Source of the DNA: Sarcomyxa edulis
Lineage: Eukaryota > Basidiomycota > Agaricomycetes > Agaricales > Mycenaceae
Assembly (NCBI GenBank): GCA_009761415.1
Contig: QUOL01000001.1
Span: 1,984,001-2,048,000 of the forward strand
DNA length: 64,000 nucleotides
Reading direction: 5' to 3'
Part shown: positions 44,093 to 53,363 of the stretch, piece by piece
Position numbering within the stretch: the first letter of the stretch is position 1
Layout of the letters: each line of letters starts with the position of its first letter
Made by a program: the position numbers and the translations under genes
The notes under the pieces: model-generated
What the model was told of the DNA's origin: nothing
What the model saw: only the letters and a program-made list of their open reading frames with translations
Database searches by the model: none

Positions 44093-45533
44093 TCAGGACA
44101 CAGTCTCGGTTGCCTCGCCGATTCCTATCTCGCCGATAACATATTGGAGAACGTCACTAAGAGTGATGATTCCGAGTAAGCGGCCCTTCTTGCCTCCGTT
44201 CCTCTCTTCTTCCTGGAATCATTGTTAGTAATCTTTTAGATGGATATCATGGCTGAACTTACCTCTCCTTCTACAACGACCAATCTATGGACTCGACGCT
44301 TCTTGATGAGTTGAAGCAGAGTCCCAAGAGAGTCTGAAGCTGTGCAGATGACAACTCCTGGGAAGTCAGGAGAGCGTTGGTTGAGGGCCTCAGAGATAGT
44401 CAGATCCAGAGATTGATAAGCTCCCAGCCGAACTAGAGTCTGCAAGATCGACGTGCCAAGTCAAGATTGAGGCGAGGAGAGATTGGGGACTAGACGCACT
44501 ATGACATCTACTGTCTCGTATAGATTGACAACGACACCCTCACTGTCAATGATTGGCACGGCAGATATAGACCTCTCGGAAAACATGTGCACAACGTCAA
44601 AGACTGGCGTATCTAGCCTTGCAGTAGCGATAGGGTAGAACGGATTCCGACCTTCCGGTGTGTCGGAAGCTGGCGGCGTAGACACGTATGTGCCGATCTT
44701 GAGTTTACGAAGAGAACAGTGCAATTGCTGGATTTCTTTGTTGCACTGTGAGTGGAAGTAGCGTCAACATCACCAGACGCAGGTGCCATACTGGAGAATA
44801 AACTTGCGTTAATGGAGATGAACTTGAGAAGCCGGTATTGAGTTAAAACTGAGACGATAACCTCGTGGCCTGTCTCTGAATCATTATCGAGTAGAGGAAG
44901 TCGACGCGCGTGCGTCTGTATTAATAATTTGGCAGCCTCGTAGAGAGTGCTTGAGGGATGCTCCCGCAGGAGAGGTGGCGTAGCTACTCCAAGTTCCTTC
45001 TCAATGTCTATTGTGGGCGCATGAGGAATCTGATACTTACACAAGATGTCGCAGACGTACCTCTCAAAGATTCTAGCTTGAAAGTCTCGACATCTGCAGC
45101 AGCAGTATCATAGGAAGCGGTATGGTAATAGAATTGAATGAGGTGAATGATATCCAGGACTGTGAGCATGCCAGCGAAGCGAGACTTTTCGCTATTCCAA
45201 AGAGGAGCAGAGACCACGCCTGCAAGGGTTGTCAGGGCTAATGCGAGAAAGGAGTATGTGAGTTATTGTACCATTGAGCAGGAGACACTGCAATGCTTTC
45301 TTGACGTTCAGCTTGGTGTCGAGGACTATGAGCCTGAAGCTGACAGGAAACGCATCGTAAGATGTTGTTCCCTTGAGGAAGGATCTGATAGATTGCAAGG
45401 CAAGATCGTGGGAGTCCTGTGCTGAGTATGGGGGTAGATGCGATCCTGCTCGGGCTCTACGAGTTGAGCCTTTCCTTCTGACTTTTTGAGATTGAGATGG
45501 GGAGAGGGAGGGATAAGGAGAGAGGGTGTTCAT
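44093..45533 (-). CDS. SNF4: AMPK/SNF1 gamma regulatory subunit (SNF4), four CBS repeats
   Basis: SNF4 is the nucleotide-sensing gamma subunit of the SNF1/AMPK kinase, which controls the response to low glucose. Exons encode SIRSFLKGTTSYDAFPVSFR, VSAPLWNSEKSRFAGMLTVL with DIIHLIQFYYHTASYD (first CBS), then LYEAAKLLIQTHARRLPLLD, KIGTYV, VFDVVHMFSERSISAVPIID, SDSLGTLLQLIKKRRVHRLV and the end LSDVLQYVIGEIGIGEATET. The order of CBS motifs is that of fungal SNF4 proteins. The ATG at 45533 gives MNTLSPYPSLSPSQSQK; a basic serine-rich N-terminus follows. At least six short introns. It diverges from SSH4 across only about 148 bp, suggesting shared control. Confidence 0.92.
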
Positions 45534-45681
45534 GAGTGGACGGAGGAGAGAGTGGGAGTGGGGGTCACGTGTCACAGGCTGTGACCTGAGCCGGGGTCTG
45601 CCGAGAAGCCATGGGCCTCACACAGGCTCACAACGACGACCACCTCTTCAAGTTTTGTTTTCTCCCCAACGGCTAATCGAT

Positions 45682-47661
45682 ATGTCTCTCTTGGACGACA
45701 AACTCGATTCTAGTTCTATTCTTGATCCTGACATTATTCGTTCAGGTTTTCAATCTCTCAAGGACATCCTGGAAGACGTCACTCTCCCACTCGACTCGCC
45801 TGATAGCTCCCCTAGAACTCCATCTCAGGACCCCCTACTCGTCCTTTTACCCCTTCTCATCGTTCTTTCTACTTTCCTATTTCTCCTTCTACTTTTTCTC
45901 GTATGCGTGTTGCTCATTCGTAGGCGGCGAGGTATCAGCTTACGCGATAACGATGGTCCCGTTGACATGAGTCGAGAGGAACTTATAGATGGCGAGGGAG
46001 GCTTCGAAGGCGTCGAATCTCGCTGGCTCGAGAGTGTCGAAGAACACACTAGGCGGGAATACCTTCGCGCGAAAGGTAGTTCACGAAGATTACCATCACA
46101 AGTGTGTATACTGATGACCCGTCCTCCAGAGTATCAACTGCAATACCCTCCAAACTCATTGCCGACGGATATCACACTTTCCCAGTTTCTTTCTATCCAG
46201 GAAAAGGGTGTGTCCGCCTGGTGCTTTGAGCCGGATTACGAGACTGTCAACTCTCTGCTCGTGCACGCGCGCACAGAGATCACTTTCCTCCCCGATCCCG
46301 CTTCGTCTTCGTGTGTTCAGTCGAACCTGCCTCTCCCAAAGCTCAACGAAGTCTATTATTGGGAAGTGAAAATGTTTGACTTGCCAGAGTCTACTACGGT
46401 TGCAGTGGGATTGGCGACCAAGCCCTATCCAGCTTTCCGCCTTCCTGGTCTGAATCGATACTCTGTCGCATACCATTCCAGTGGTGATAAATCCCACAAT
46501 TATCCCTTCACTGCGCAACCCTTTGGCCCTAGGTTGAAGGAGGGAGATGTACTGGGCGTGGGATATCGTCCTCGAACCGGGACAGTATTTTACACTCGCA
46601 ATGGACGGAAGATGGAAGACGCATTTGTCGGCCTCAGTCGTTGGAATCTTTTCCCCACAATTGGCGCAGATGGCCCATGTAGTGTCCATGTAAATCTCGG
46701 ACAAGCTGGTTTCGTATTCATTGAAGCAAATGTCAAGAAATGGGGTTTGGCTCCCAGCGTCGGAACGCTTGCCCCACCCCCAGCCTATGGAAGCGAGCGA
46801 GGGAGCATACTACTTGATGTCGGTGGTGGCGTCCGTTCACACGGTGAAGGCACCCCTCAGAGCACTCCGGGAGCTTCTTCTCCTCCGTCCCGACGCTCTC
46901 ATCGTTCTCGACGACCAAAAAATCTGTCCGCCGCTGCGACCGGCGCATCATCTCCCTTGCGAACTTCCGTTCTAGCAGGCCCTCCTCCCATAACACCGCC
47001 TCCTCCAATCACGCCCATTAACGAAGAACCTGACGAAAGCGCTGAGGCTGGACCTTCCTCATCGCCACGATATATGTCTCCCACAGATCTCCCATTCCAC
47101 GCCCCACCAAATACTAATCTGCCACCTTCTCCCGGAATACCCACTTATCAAGATACAGAGGAAGGAGAGTCTGGCTCAGGGCCATCCTCTCCTTCAGATT
47201 CCTCTAGATCCCTTTCTCCTGAGGGTGCCTCAGGTGCGAATAACCCGTTTACAACGCCTCGGCGTCACCGTCAATCCGTCACTCATTTTGTGGCGTCTCT
47301 GTCCGACTCAGGCTCAGAGTTGGCCATTCAGGTACACCCACCTCCTGATTCGCCTATGACACCAAATCCGCCAACGCCTAATCATCGTGATATACATTTG
47401 CAGGCGCTTTCGCGTTCAGCCAACAATGATCATCGTCGGACCGGTAGTAACGGAAGTGATCGCAATGTGTTAACGGCGGAGGGTCTTACGAGACGCGACC
47501 CCCCGGCATATTCGCCTCTAGACGCGTACACTTACGCTGACGGTGTTCATATCGATCTCCCGGCTGACGTTATTGCAGCTGCGCTAGAAGGAAATTCAGT
47601 CCCTGCAGCATCAATGGGTCAGGCTTCTCGTTCGGACAGACGCAGAACTCGGAGACGGTAA
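45682..47661 (+). CDS. SSH4: SSH4/EAR1-like SPRY-domain adaptor for Rsp5 ubiquitin ligase
   Basis: SSH4-type proteins are single-pass endosomal or vacuolar membrane adaptors that bring the Rsp5 ubiquitin ligase to cargo. From ATG 45682 the order fits: a short lumenal N-terminus, a membrane span at about residues 52-76 (LLVLLPLLIVLSTFLFLLLL), RRRR stop-transfer, then the conserved LPTDITLSQFLSIQEKGVSA and a SPRY domain (YYWEVKMFDLPESTTVAVGL, GDVLGVGYRPRTGTVFYTRN). Two PPxY motifs suited to Rsp5 WW domains occur: PPAY after the SPRY domain and PPAY near the C-terminus. The long tail is Pro/Ser-rich. A likely 54-nt intron (46076-46129) is in frame without a stop; removing it gives RAKEYQLQYPPNS, closer to the family. 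Confidence 0.87.
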   Translation: MSLLDDKLDSSSILDPDIIRSGFQSLKDILEDVTLPLDSPDSSPRTPSQDPLLVLLPLLIVLSTFLFLLLLFLVCVLLIRRRRGISLRDNDGPVDMSREELIDGEGGFEGVESRWLESVEEHTRREYLRAKGSSRRLPSQVCILMTRPPEYQLQYPPNSLPTDITLSQFLSIQEKGVSAWCFEPDYETVNSLLVHARTEITFLPDPASSSCVQSNLPLPKLNEVYYWEVKMFDLPESTTVAVGLATKPYPAFRLPGLNRYSVAYHSSGDKSHNYPFTAQPFGPRLKEGDVLGVGYRPRTGTVFYTRNGRKMEDAFVGLSRWNLFPTIGADGPCSVHVNLGQAGFVFIEANVKKWGLAPSVGTLAPPPAYGSERGSILLDVGGGVRSHGEGTPQSTPGASSPPSRRSHRSRRPKNLSAAATGASSPLRTSVLAGPPPITPPPPITPINEEPDESAEAGPSSSPRYMSPTDLPFHAPPNTNLPPSPGIPTYQDTEEGESGSGPSSPSDSSRSLSPEGASGANNPFTTPRRHRQSVTHFVASLSDSGSELAIQVHPPPDSPMTPNPPTPNHRDIHLQALSRSANNDHRRTGSNGSDRNVLTAEGLTRRDPPAYSPLDAYTYADGVHIDLPADVIAAALEGNSVPAASMGQASRSDRRRTRRR

Positions 47662-48330
47662 TGGGAAAGTATCTCTATATGGTCAGTTTTTACGCACCTT
47701 CCTACTTTCAAGACACCCTCGCTCATCAATCGACAATTGCAGTAACAATGAACGAAATATCTCAATCGATGTGTTTGTAATAAATCTATCCTCCCTCTCT
47801 TTTACGGACCCTCCATATGTTTTTATCCAGGACGCACGCAATGTCATTTATATTTATCTAGATCAGATACAACCTCGAGTTGTCCCCATCTTGGGGCGCT
47901 GGGAACGCGCGGATATCTCAAAACATTCGTTTGTTAGCACCGAAACTTTTCCATCTTCGAGGTATGCACTGATATTCATATGTGGATATGCGGCCACTTC
48001 TTTCGGATTACTCCTCCCCAACATGGGCCGCTGGCAAGTTTTCTCGATTTGGGAGGCTACATCAATGTCGCCAATGAGGTATCGTCGCTCCCATGCTTCC
48101 CACCGAGTCACTAAGAGGCTGTCATAGTGCGGAGTATTCAAAATACACCCTCTTTTCTCACCGCCCCAAAGCTCTACCAAATTTAGCATGAACATTAAAT
48201 CTGGGCGGCGGTTCAAGTCAATCCTCCAGATGACTATCGTGACCTGTCGGTTCTACAGGTCAGCCTACGATGGTCTTCTCAATGAGAAGTATTCAGGTAA
48301 CTCACCTTACCGCAACAACCACCACCGTGT
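47662..48330. other. Convergent 3' intergenic stretch
   Basis: Frames at 47771-48127 and 47863-48216 overlap on opposite strands and show no motif. It is best read as 3' UTRs of SSH4 and the small membrane protein gene. Confidence 0.45.
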
Positions 48331-48798
48331 CTAATTTGGCTTACGTGTGCTCGCGGTATACCCAAGCTCCACATCGAAATCGACTCCTGCTTGAGGCTGC
48401 AACTGCGGTGATTTCTGGTCATCAAGCAGTTCGTTTTCCTTCCCTTCCTCGTGCTTCATGTGGAATGTTGCCTTTGCCTGTGTCGGTTTGCTTCTATACG
48501 CGTCCTCCAAATTGATCGCGACCGCACTTCCTTCAGCATGTCCTTCGCCTCCTCGTCCTGCCAATGTGTAGAACAGTCTCCTGATCTGTGTCCTTGGCCA
48601 TTTCCCGAACATCACCCACACCATGAATATCATAATCATCACGCCGAAAACGATAGCCACGCCTATAAATTTGTGCAATCCGATGTCATATCCTGCCGGG
48701 TCATTGTTGTGGGTGACATCTTGGGCTGACGAACCGTCGGTGCACATAGGATGGTTGGGCGGGCAGACATTTGTGTCGTCGTCGCGATGGTGGACCAT
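48331..48798 (-). CDS. Small single-pass membrane protein, unknown function
   Basis: The 155-residue frame has an N-terminus MVHHRDDDTNVCPPNHPMCT, a single strong hydrophobic span at about residues 43-66 (FIGVAIVFGVMIMIFMVWVM), then GKWPRTQIRRLFYTL with basic residues that would face the cytosol. The rest is hydrophilic (HEEGKENELLDDQKSPQLQP). The Cys/Pro-rich N-terminus has no cleavable signal, so it may be lumenal or extracellular by the positive-inside rule. I do not recognise the family. The frame lacks introns. The reading from the first ATG fits the topology, but the gene could be longer upstream. Confidence 0.6.
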   Translation of the reverse strand: MVHHRDDDTNVCPPNHPMCTDGSSAQDVTHNNDPAGYDIGLHKFIGVAIVFGVMIMIFMVWVMFGKWPRTQIRRLFYTLAGRGGEGHAEGSAVAINLEDAYRSKPTQAKATFHMKHEEGKENELLDDQKSPQLQPQAGVDFDVELGYTASTRKPN

Positions 48799-49251
48799 TG
48801 GTGTGAGTTACAGAGTGAGACGTTGGATTCGCTGGTACACCTTGCTTGTTCGGTTCTATGTTCGTAATTCGGGACGTTCTTTTGGTGACAAGAGCTATGC
48901 ATCTGTATTTAGTAAAAGGCGGCGGCTGACATTGGGAAGTGAACCAAGACAACATACCACATACAGTCTAAGGCGCACTGGAGATCAACAAACACATTCG
49001 GCGTAGCAGGTAGAACAATTCAGCATGCTTTTGCCTCGACGTCAGGAGGAGACCTATCATTTATGTAACTGGGCCTCTACTTCTAAGTGAAGGGTTGAAC
49101 GGTGAGGATCATGATAGATGTCGAAAGTCTTATTGATTTCACCATTAGCCCGGAAACGCGGAATTGTGTCATTTCCGACCGCCATGTATACATGTAGAGA
49201 GATACATTCTAGTTATCGATTTGACTTCAGTCGCAACCTTCTGCGAAGCAA
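48799..49251. other. Intergenic stretch upstream of 48331-48798 and downstream of AspRS
   Basis: No frame with a motif was seen on either strand. It should hold the promoter of the small membrane protein gene and the AspRS 3' UTR. Confidence 0.45.
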
Positions 49252-51248
49252 CTACGGCTCAAGCCTCTTGGGGTCCCTAGGGAACAAGGAGGCTCGCCGA
49301 ATGTTACCCAATTTCAAGAACAACATGAGCACTCGCTCCAGTCCGATTCCGCCTCCACCGTGGGGAACACAACCCATTCGGAACGCGTCGACATAGCCTT
49401 TCATAGACTCTGGGTCCACGCCCTTGTTGCGCATCTTTTCCATGAGGAAAACTGGGTCGTGAATTCGTTGAGCACCGGATAGAATTTCTTCTCCACGCAT
49501 GAAGAAATCGTAGGAATTGGAAAGGGTCTGATGAATGTACGCGTCAGCATTAGTATACAAAGGGAAGATGATACGTACTGGGTCTTGTGGGTCAGGCATA
49601 GTATAGAATGGGCGTAATTCCATAGGGAATTTATCGATAATGAAGTAATCAGTGTCGTATTTCACTTTGACGATCCGTCCAAGCCTCTTCTCGTTTTTCG
49701 TGCTGTGAGCAGCATGTCAGTACTTTGTAAACAGATATAACGACAAAGCAACTGACTCAATGTCATCCAGCTCTTCTCTTGGCACACCGTCCTCCGCAAG
49801 GAGATCAGTAGCCTCCTTGAAAGTCAACTTGAGCGTCCCTTCGGGTCCTTCTCTCCATTTGAACTCTTCGGCTGGGAATTGCGTTCCGACGACATCGATC
49901 TCCTTCTTGTACTGTTCCCTTAGACCTCTGAAGATGCTCAACAACATCCCATCTAGCATTTCCATGACTTCATGATAATGTTCTTCGATTGCCATCTCCA
50001 AATCCAGACCCATGAATTCAGTCAGATGGCGATGAGTGTTAGAGTCTTCGGCACGGAATACGGGGCCGATCTCGTATACCCGTTCGAAGTCAGCAGCGAT
50101 GGCCATTTGCTTCGCAAGCTGAGGTGACTGTGCAAGGAAGGCGCTCCCTGTGATTGCGCGCGTTAGGAAACTCACGCCAGACGAAACATGGCAAGATGTA
50201 CCTTTAAAATAGCTGACTTTGAATACAGAAGCTCCAGACTCCGTAGCTGCGCCCTGCAGCTTTGGGCTATGTATTTCTATGAAACCGTGACCGCTGAGAT
50301 ATTCGCGAAAGAAATGCCCGATGGCGGCTTGCATCCTGAATATAGCTTGATTTGTGGTTGTCTGGAAGTCTGGAAGTCAGAGACGCTACCAGTGATTTAT
50401 GGTCTACGCACTCGAAGATCGATGACACGGTTATTTAAACGAGTATCGAGGAGCACCCTGTTGCCTTGCTGTTCCTCGGTATCCTTTTCGAGTTCAGGTC
50501 GTGTGGCGTCCTCCAAGGAGAAGGGCAATCGACCATCGATCCCAGAGACTAAATGAAGCTACAAAGAAGGACAGTTGGGACCTCGATTACTCAGAGATCT
50601 AGTGGCTCGACGAACCTGAGCAATGTGAAGTTCAACATCTCCGATGGTAGCACTCTTGATAGGTTCCGGGGTTTTCGCCACAATTGCCTCGACGAGAACA
50701 ATGCTCTCATCTGCCAAGCTACCAGCCCATTTGACCATTTGTTTTGAGATCTTGCCGGGGGTAACTGCCAAAAGTGCCTGGACTGTGTCTGTGCGTTGAC
50801 GGAGGTTCAAGAAGACCATCTTGGCCTGGGCACGAGATGTCTGAACACGAGCACGAATAAGCACAGTCTGACCGGCCATAGACGACAGATCAGCAATCAA
50901 GGTATGGGCCCGACGAGGACGAGTCTGAGATTGATTGAGAGGGAGTTTGCCATAGAACTCGGTGGAGAAATCCTGCAGAATTATAAATTTCGATGGACAT
51001 GATCGATGAATGGATACTACTGACGACATCTGCTGCCTGTTGCTGGAGAGCTAATTCTTGTTGTTTCGCAGCCTTCTCGGCAGCCTTTTTATCCTTCTCT
51101 GCTTGCTTTGCGCGTTTTTTGAGTTCACTTTTGGATGGTCCTGCGGGAGCATCTCCTGATCTGTCCATGAATAGTGAGTAAGTTGGGATGGATACTGACA
51201 GAATGCATACAGCTCCACAGGACTTGTGTTTTGCTCAGATTCTGCCAT
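49252..51248 (-). CDS. DPS1: Cytosolic aspartyl-tRNA synthetase
   Basis: A class IIb synthetase charging tRNA-Asp in the cytosol. The N-terminal extension is Lys/Ala-rich and helical ([20 protein letters not shown]), typical of eukaryotic AspRS and thought to aid tRNA binding. The OB-fold anticodon domain includes [20 protein letters not shown] and [15 protein letters not shown]. The catalytic core shows motif 1 ([11 protein letters not shown]), motif 2 with [15 protein letters not shown] and motif 3 with [15 protein letters not shown], plus [13 protein letters not shown]. It ends [11 protein letters not shown]. About seven exons. ATG 51248 gives [13 protein letters not shown]; the join to the Lys-rich exon is uncertain and an inner ATG at 51168 is possible. 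It diverges from the aspartate aminotransferase gene. Confidence 0.93.
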
Positions 51249-51521
51249 GATCACGGTAAGAGTGCAATCGATTTCGAGTCAGATAACTTGAATATATTAA
51301 TAAATTAGACCGTAAATTCTACGATAAATAAATAGATTTTAATATTCCTCCGGTCGCCGGCCTTCTGGCCTCGGCGTGGGCCTGGTCTCGGCCTTCCCCG
51401 CATAAAGCCGATCATTCTCCCACGACGGAATGGACTGCCGCCCACGATCCACGTGAACTAGACGACCACCTGTCCTGCATAAAGTCCCTTTCGTCGTAAC
51501 TCCCTTCCTCATCCCTCCATT
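51249..51521. promoter_or_regulatory. Divergent promoter of AspRS and aspartate aminotransferase
   Basis: 273 bp separate the two starts. An AT-rich run (about 51285-51345) lies next to a GC-rich block (51350-51440). Both genes use aspartate. Confidence 0.45.
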
Positions 51522-53063
51522 ATGTTGGCGACTGCTCTCGCTCGTCGGTCTGCTGCGGTAACTGCTCGTCGGTCTCTTTCCACTTGGTCTGCCGTTCCCG
51601 CTGGTCCTCCCGATCCTATTCTTGGTGAGTCAGTACTGCGCTATAACAAATTCATAACTGACCTAAGTAAACCAGGCGTCACCGAAGCCTTCAAGGCAGA
51701 CAAAGACCCACGCAAGATTAATCTGGGGGTTGGCGCGTACAGGGACGAGAATGGGAAACCATACATTCTTGGAAGCGTGAAGAAGGTAAACATAATGCTG
51801 GAGCCATTTCTCGATATACTCACCACATTGCAGGCGGAAGAGCTTTTGACAGCGTCTATGCCCGACAAAGAATACCTTCCCATCACAGGTCTTCCGGAGT
51901 TCACCAAGAACGCTGCTAAACTTGCGTACGGAGAGGACAGCTTGCCTCTTTCCGAGGGTTCCGTACGTCCATGTCTTCACGCGTAAGACCTGAGCGTGCT
52001 CAATATTTCCAAAATCTCCAGATTGCAGTGACTCAGTCTATTTCCGGGACTGGAGCTCTCCGCATCGGAGGTGCTTTTTTGGCTCGTCATTATCCGCATT
52101 CCAAGATCATATACCTTCCGGTGCCGTCTTGGGGCAATCATACTCCCATATTCCGTGACTCCGGACTTGAAGTCCGCGGATACAGATACTTTGACAAGAA
52201 AACCGTCGGGCTTGACTTTGCAGGCCTGAAAGAAGATCTGCAGGTGTGCTAATGAAACAGTTCAAAAGCAACTCACAGAATTGACTCACCAGTGACACAG
52301 GCCGCTCCCGAAAAATCTATTGTCCTTTTGCATGCCTGTGCGCACAATCCCACTGGGGTTGACCCAACACCAGAGCAATGGGCCGAAATCTCCAATATCA
52401 TCAAGGAGAAGTCTCTCTTCCCATTCTTTGATATGGCATACCAAGGTTTCGCTTCAGGATCAACCTCTCGTGATGCCTTTGCTGTGCGCCACTTTGTTTC
52501 GGAAGGCCACCAAGTCGCGCTTGCTCAGTCCTTTGCCAAGAATATGGGATTGTACGGTGAGCGCGTCGGTGCGTTTTCCTTGACGACAGCCAGTCCGGAA
52601 GAGAAAGTCAGGGTGGACAGTCAATTGAAGATTGTCATCAGACCCATGTACTCGAACCCACCGTCACATGGAGCTCGACTTGCCAATACCATTCTTTCCG
52701 ACCCCGCTTTGTACTCCCAATGGGAGGGCGAAGTCAAGGGCATGGCAGAGAGGATTATCAGCATGAGAGAAAAATTGTACAACGCTCTGACTCACGATCT
52801 CAAAACCCCTGGTGAATGGGGTCATATCAAGAGCCAGATCGGCATGTTCAGGTATGACGATTGAGTCGTTCCTCAGGAAGGCATTACTAATGGACGTCTT
52901 GGTCAGCTTCACTGGACTTACACCTCCTCAAACGAAACTACTCGCTGAAAAGGCGCACGTCTACATGACGAGCGATGGTCGAATCTCTATGGCAGGTTTG
53001 AACGGAGGCAATATCGAATACTTTGCAGAAAGTGTCGATGCCGCCGTTAAAGGAACCTTATAG
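51522..53063 (+). CDS. AAT1: Mitochondrial aspartate aminotransferase
   Basis: A PLP enzyme interconverting aspartate and oxaloacetate with glutamate/2-oxoglutarate; the mitochondrial form serves the malate-aspartate shuttle. The N-terminus [20 protein letters not shown] is Arg/Ser/Ala-rich and lacks acids, a good targeting peptide. Spliced exons give [46 protein letters not shown], the substrate/PLP block [27 protein letters not shown], and the Schiff-base lysine in [18 protein letters not shown]. It ends [20 protein letters not shown]. Six exons, all joined in frame. Class I aminotransferase motifs are complete, so it should be active. Confidence 0.94.
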
Positions 53064-53363
53064 ACTGCTGGTTAGAATGTAAAGGTGTTCGAGCTAGATG
53101 GCTGGTGCCAGGGAATAGAACAATGTTTGTTTTATTTTTTTGAGAATGTTTCCATTCGGAGGGCGGCGAAGAGTATTCTAGAAAAGAAGTCGAAGGTAAT
53201 GTTAGAGCGCAAGAAAGTTAATTTTGAGCAGGCATATGTACGTTTGGACCGACCTTCTAATCTGGGTATTACAATTCCCTATTTCTGCTCCGAGCGTCCT
53301 GCCCGTCCCATGGACATCCTCTGAAGACTATTTCTCCCTCAAATTTTTCTTTCAACTCTGCTG
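53064..53363. other. Short intergenic stretch
   Basis: About 300 bp between AAT1 and the Ser/Pro-rich gene, with no motif-bearing frame. Confidence 0.45.

Noticed and set aside
47771..48216. Overlapping frames on both strands after SSH4
   Set aside because: No motif; low complexity; they sit in a convergent 3' region.
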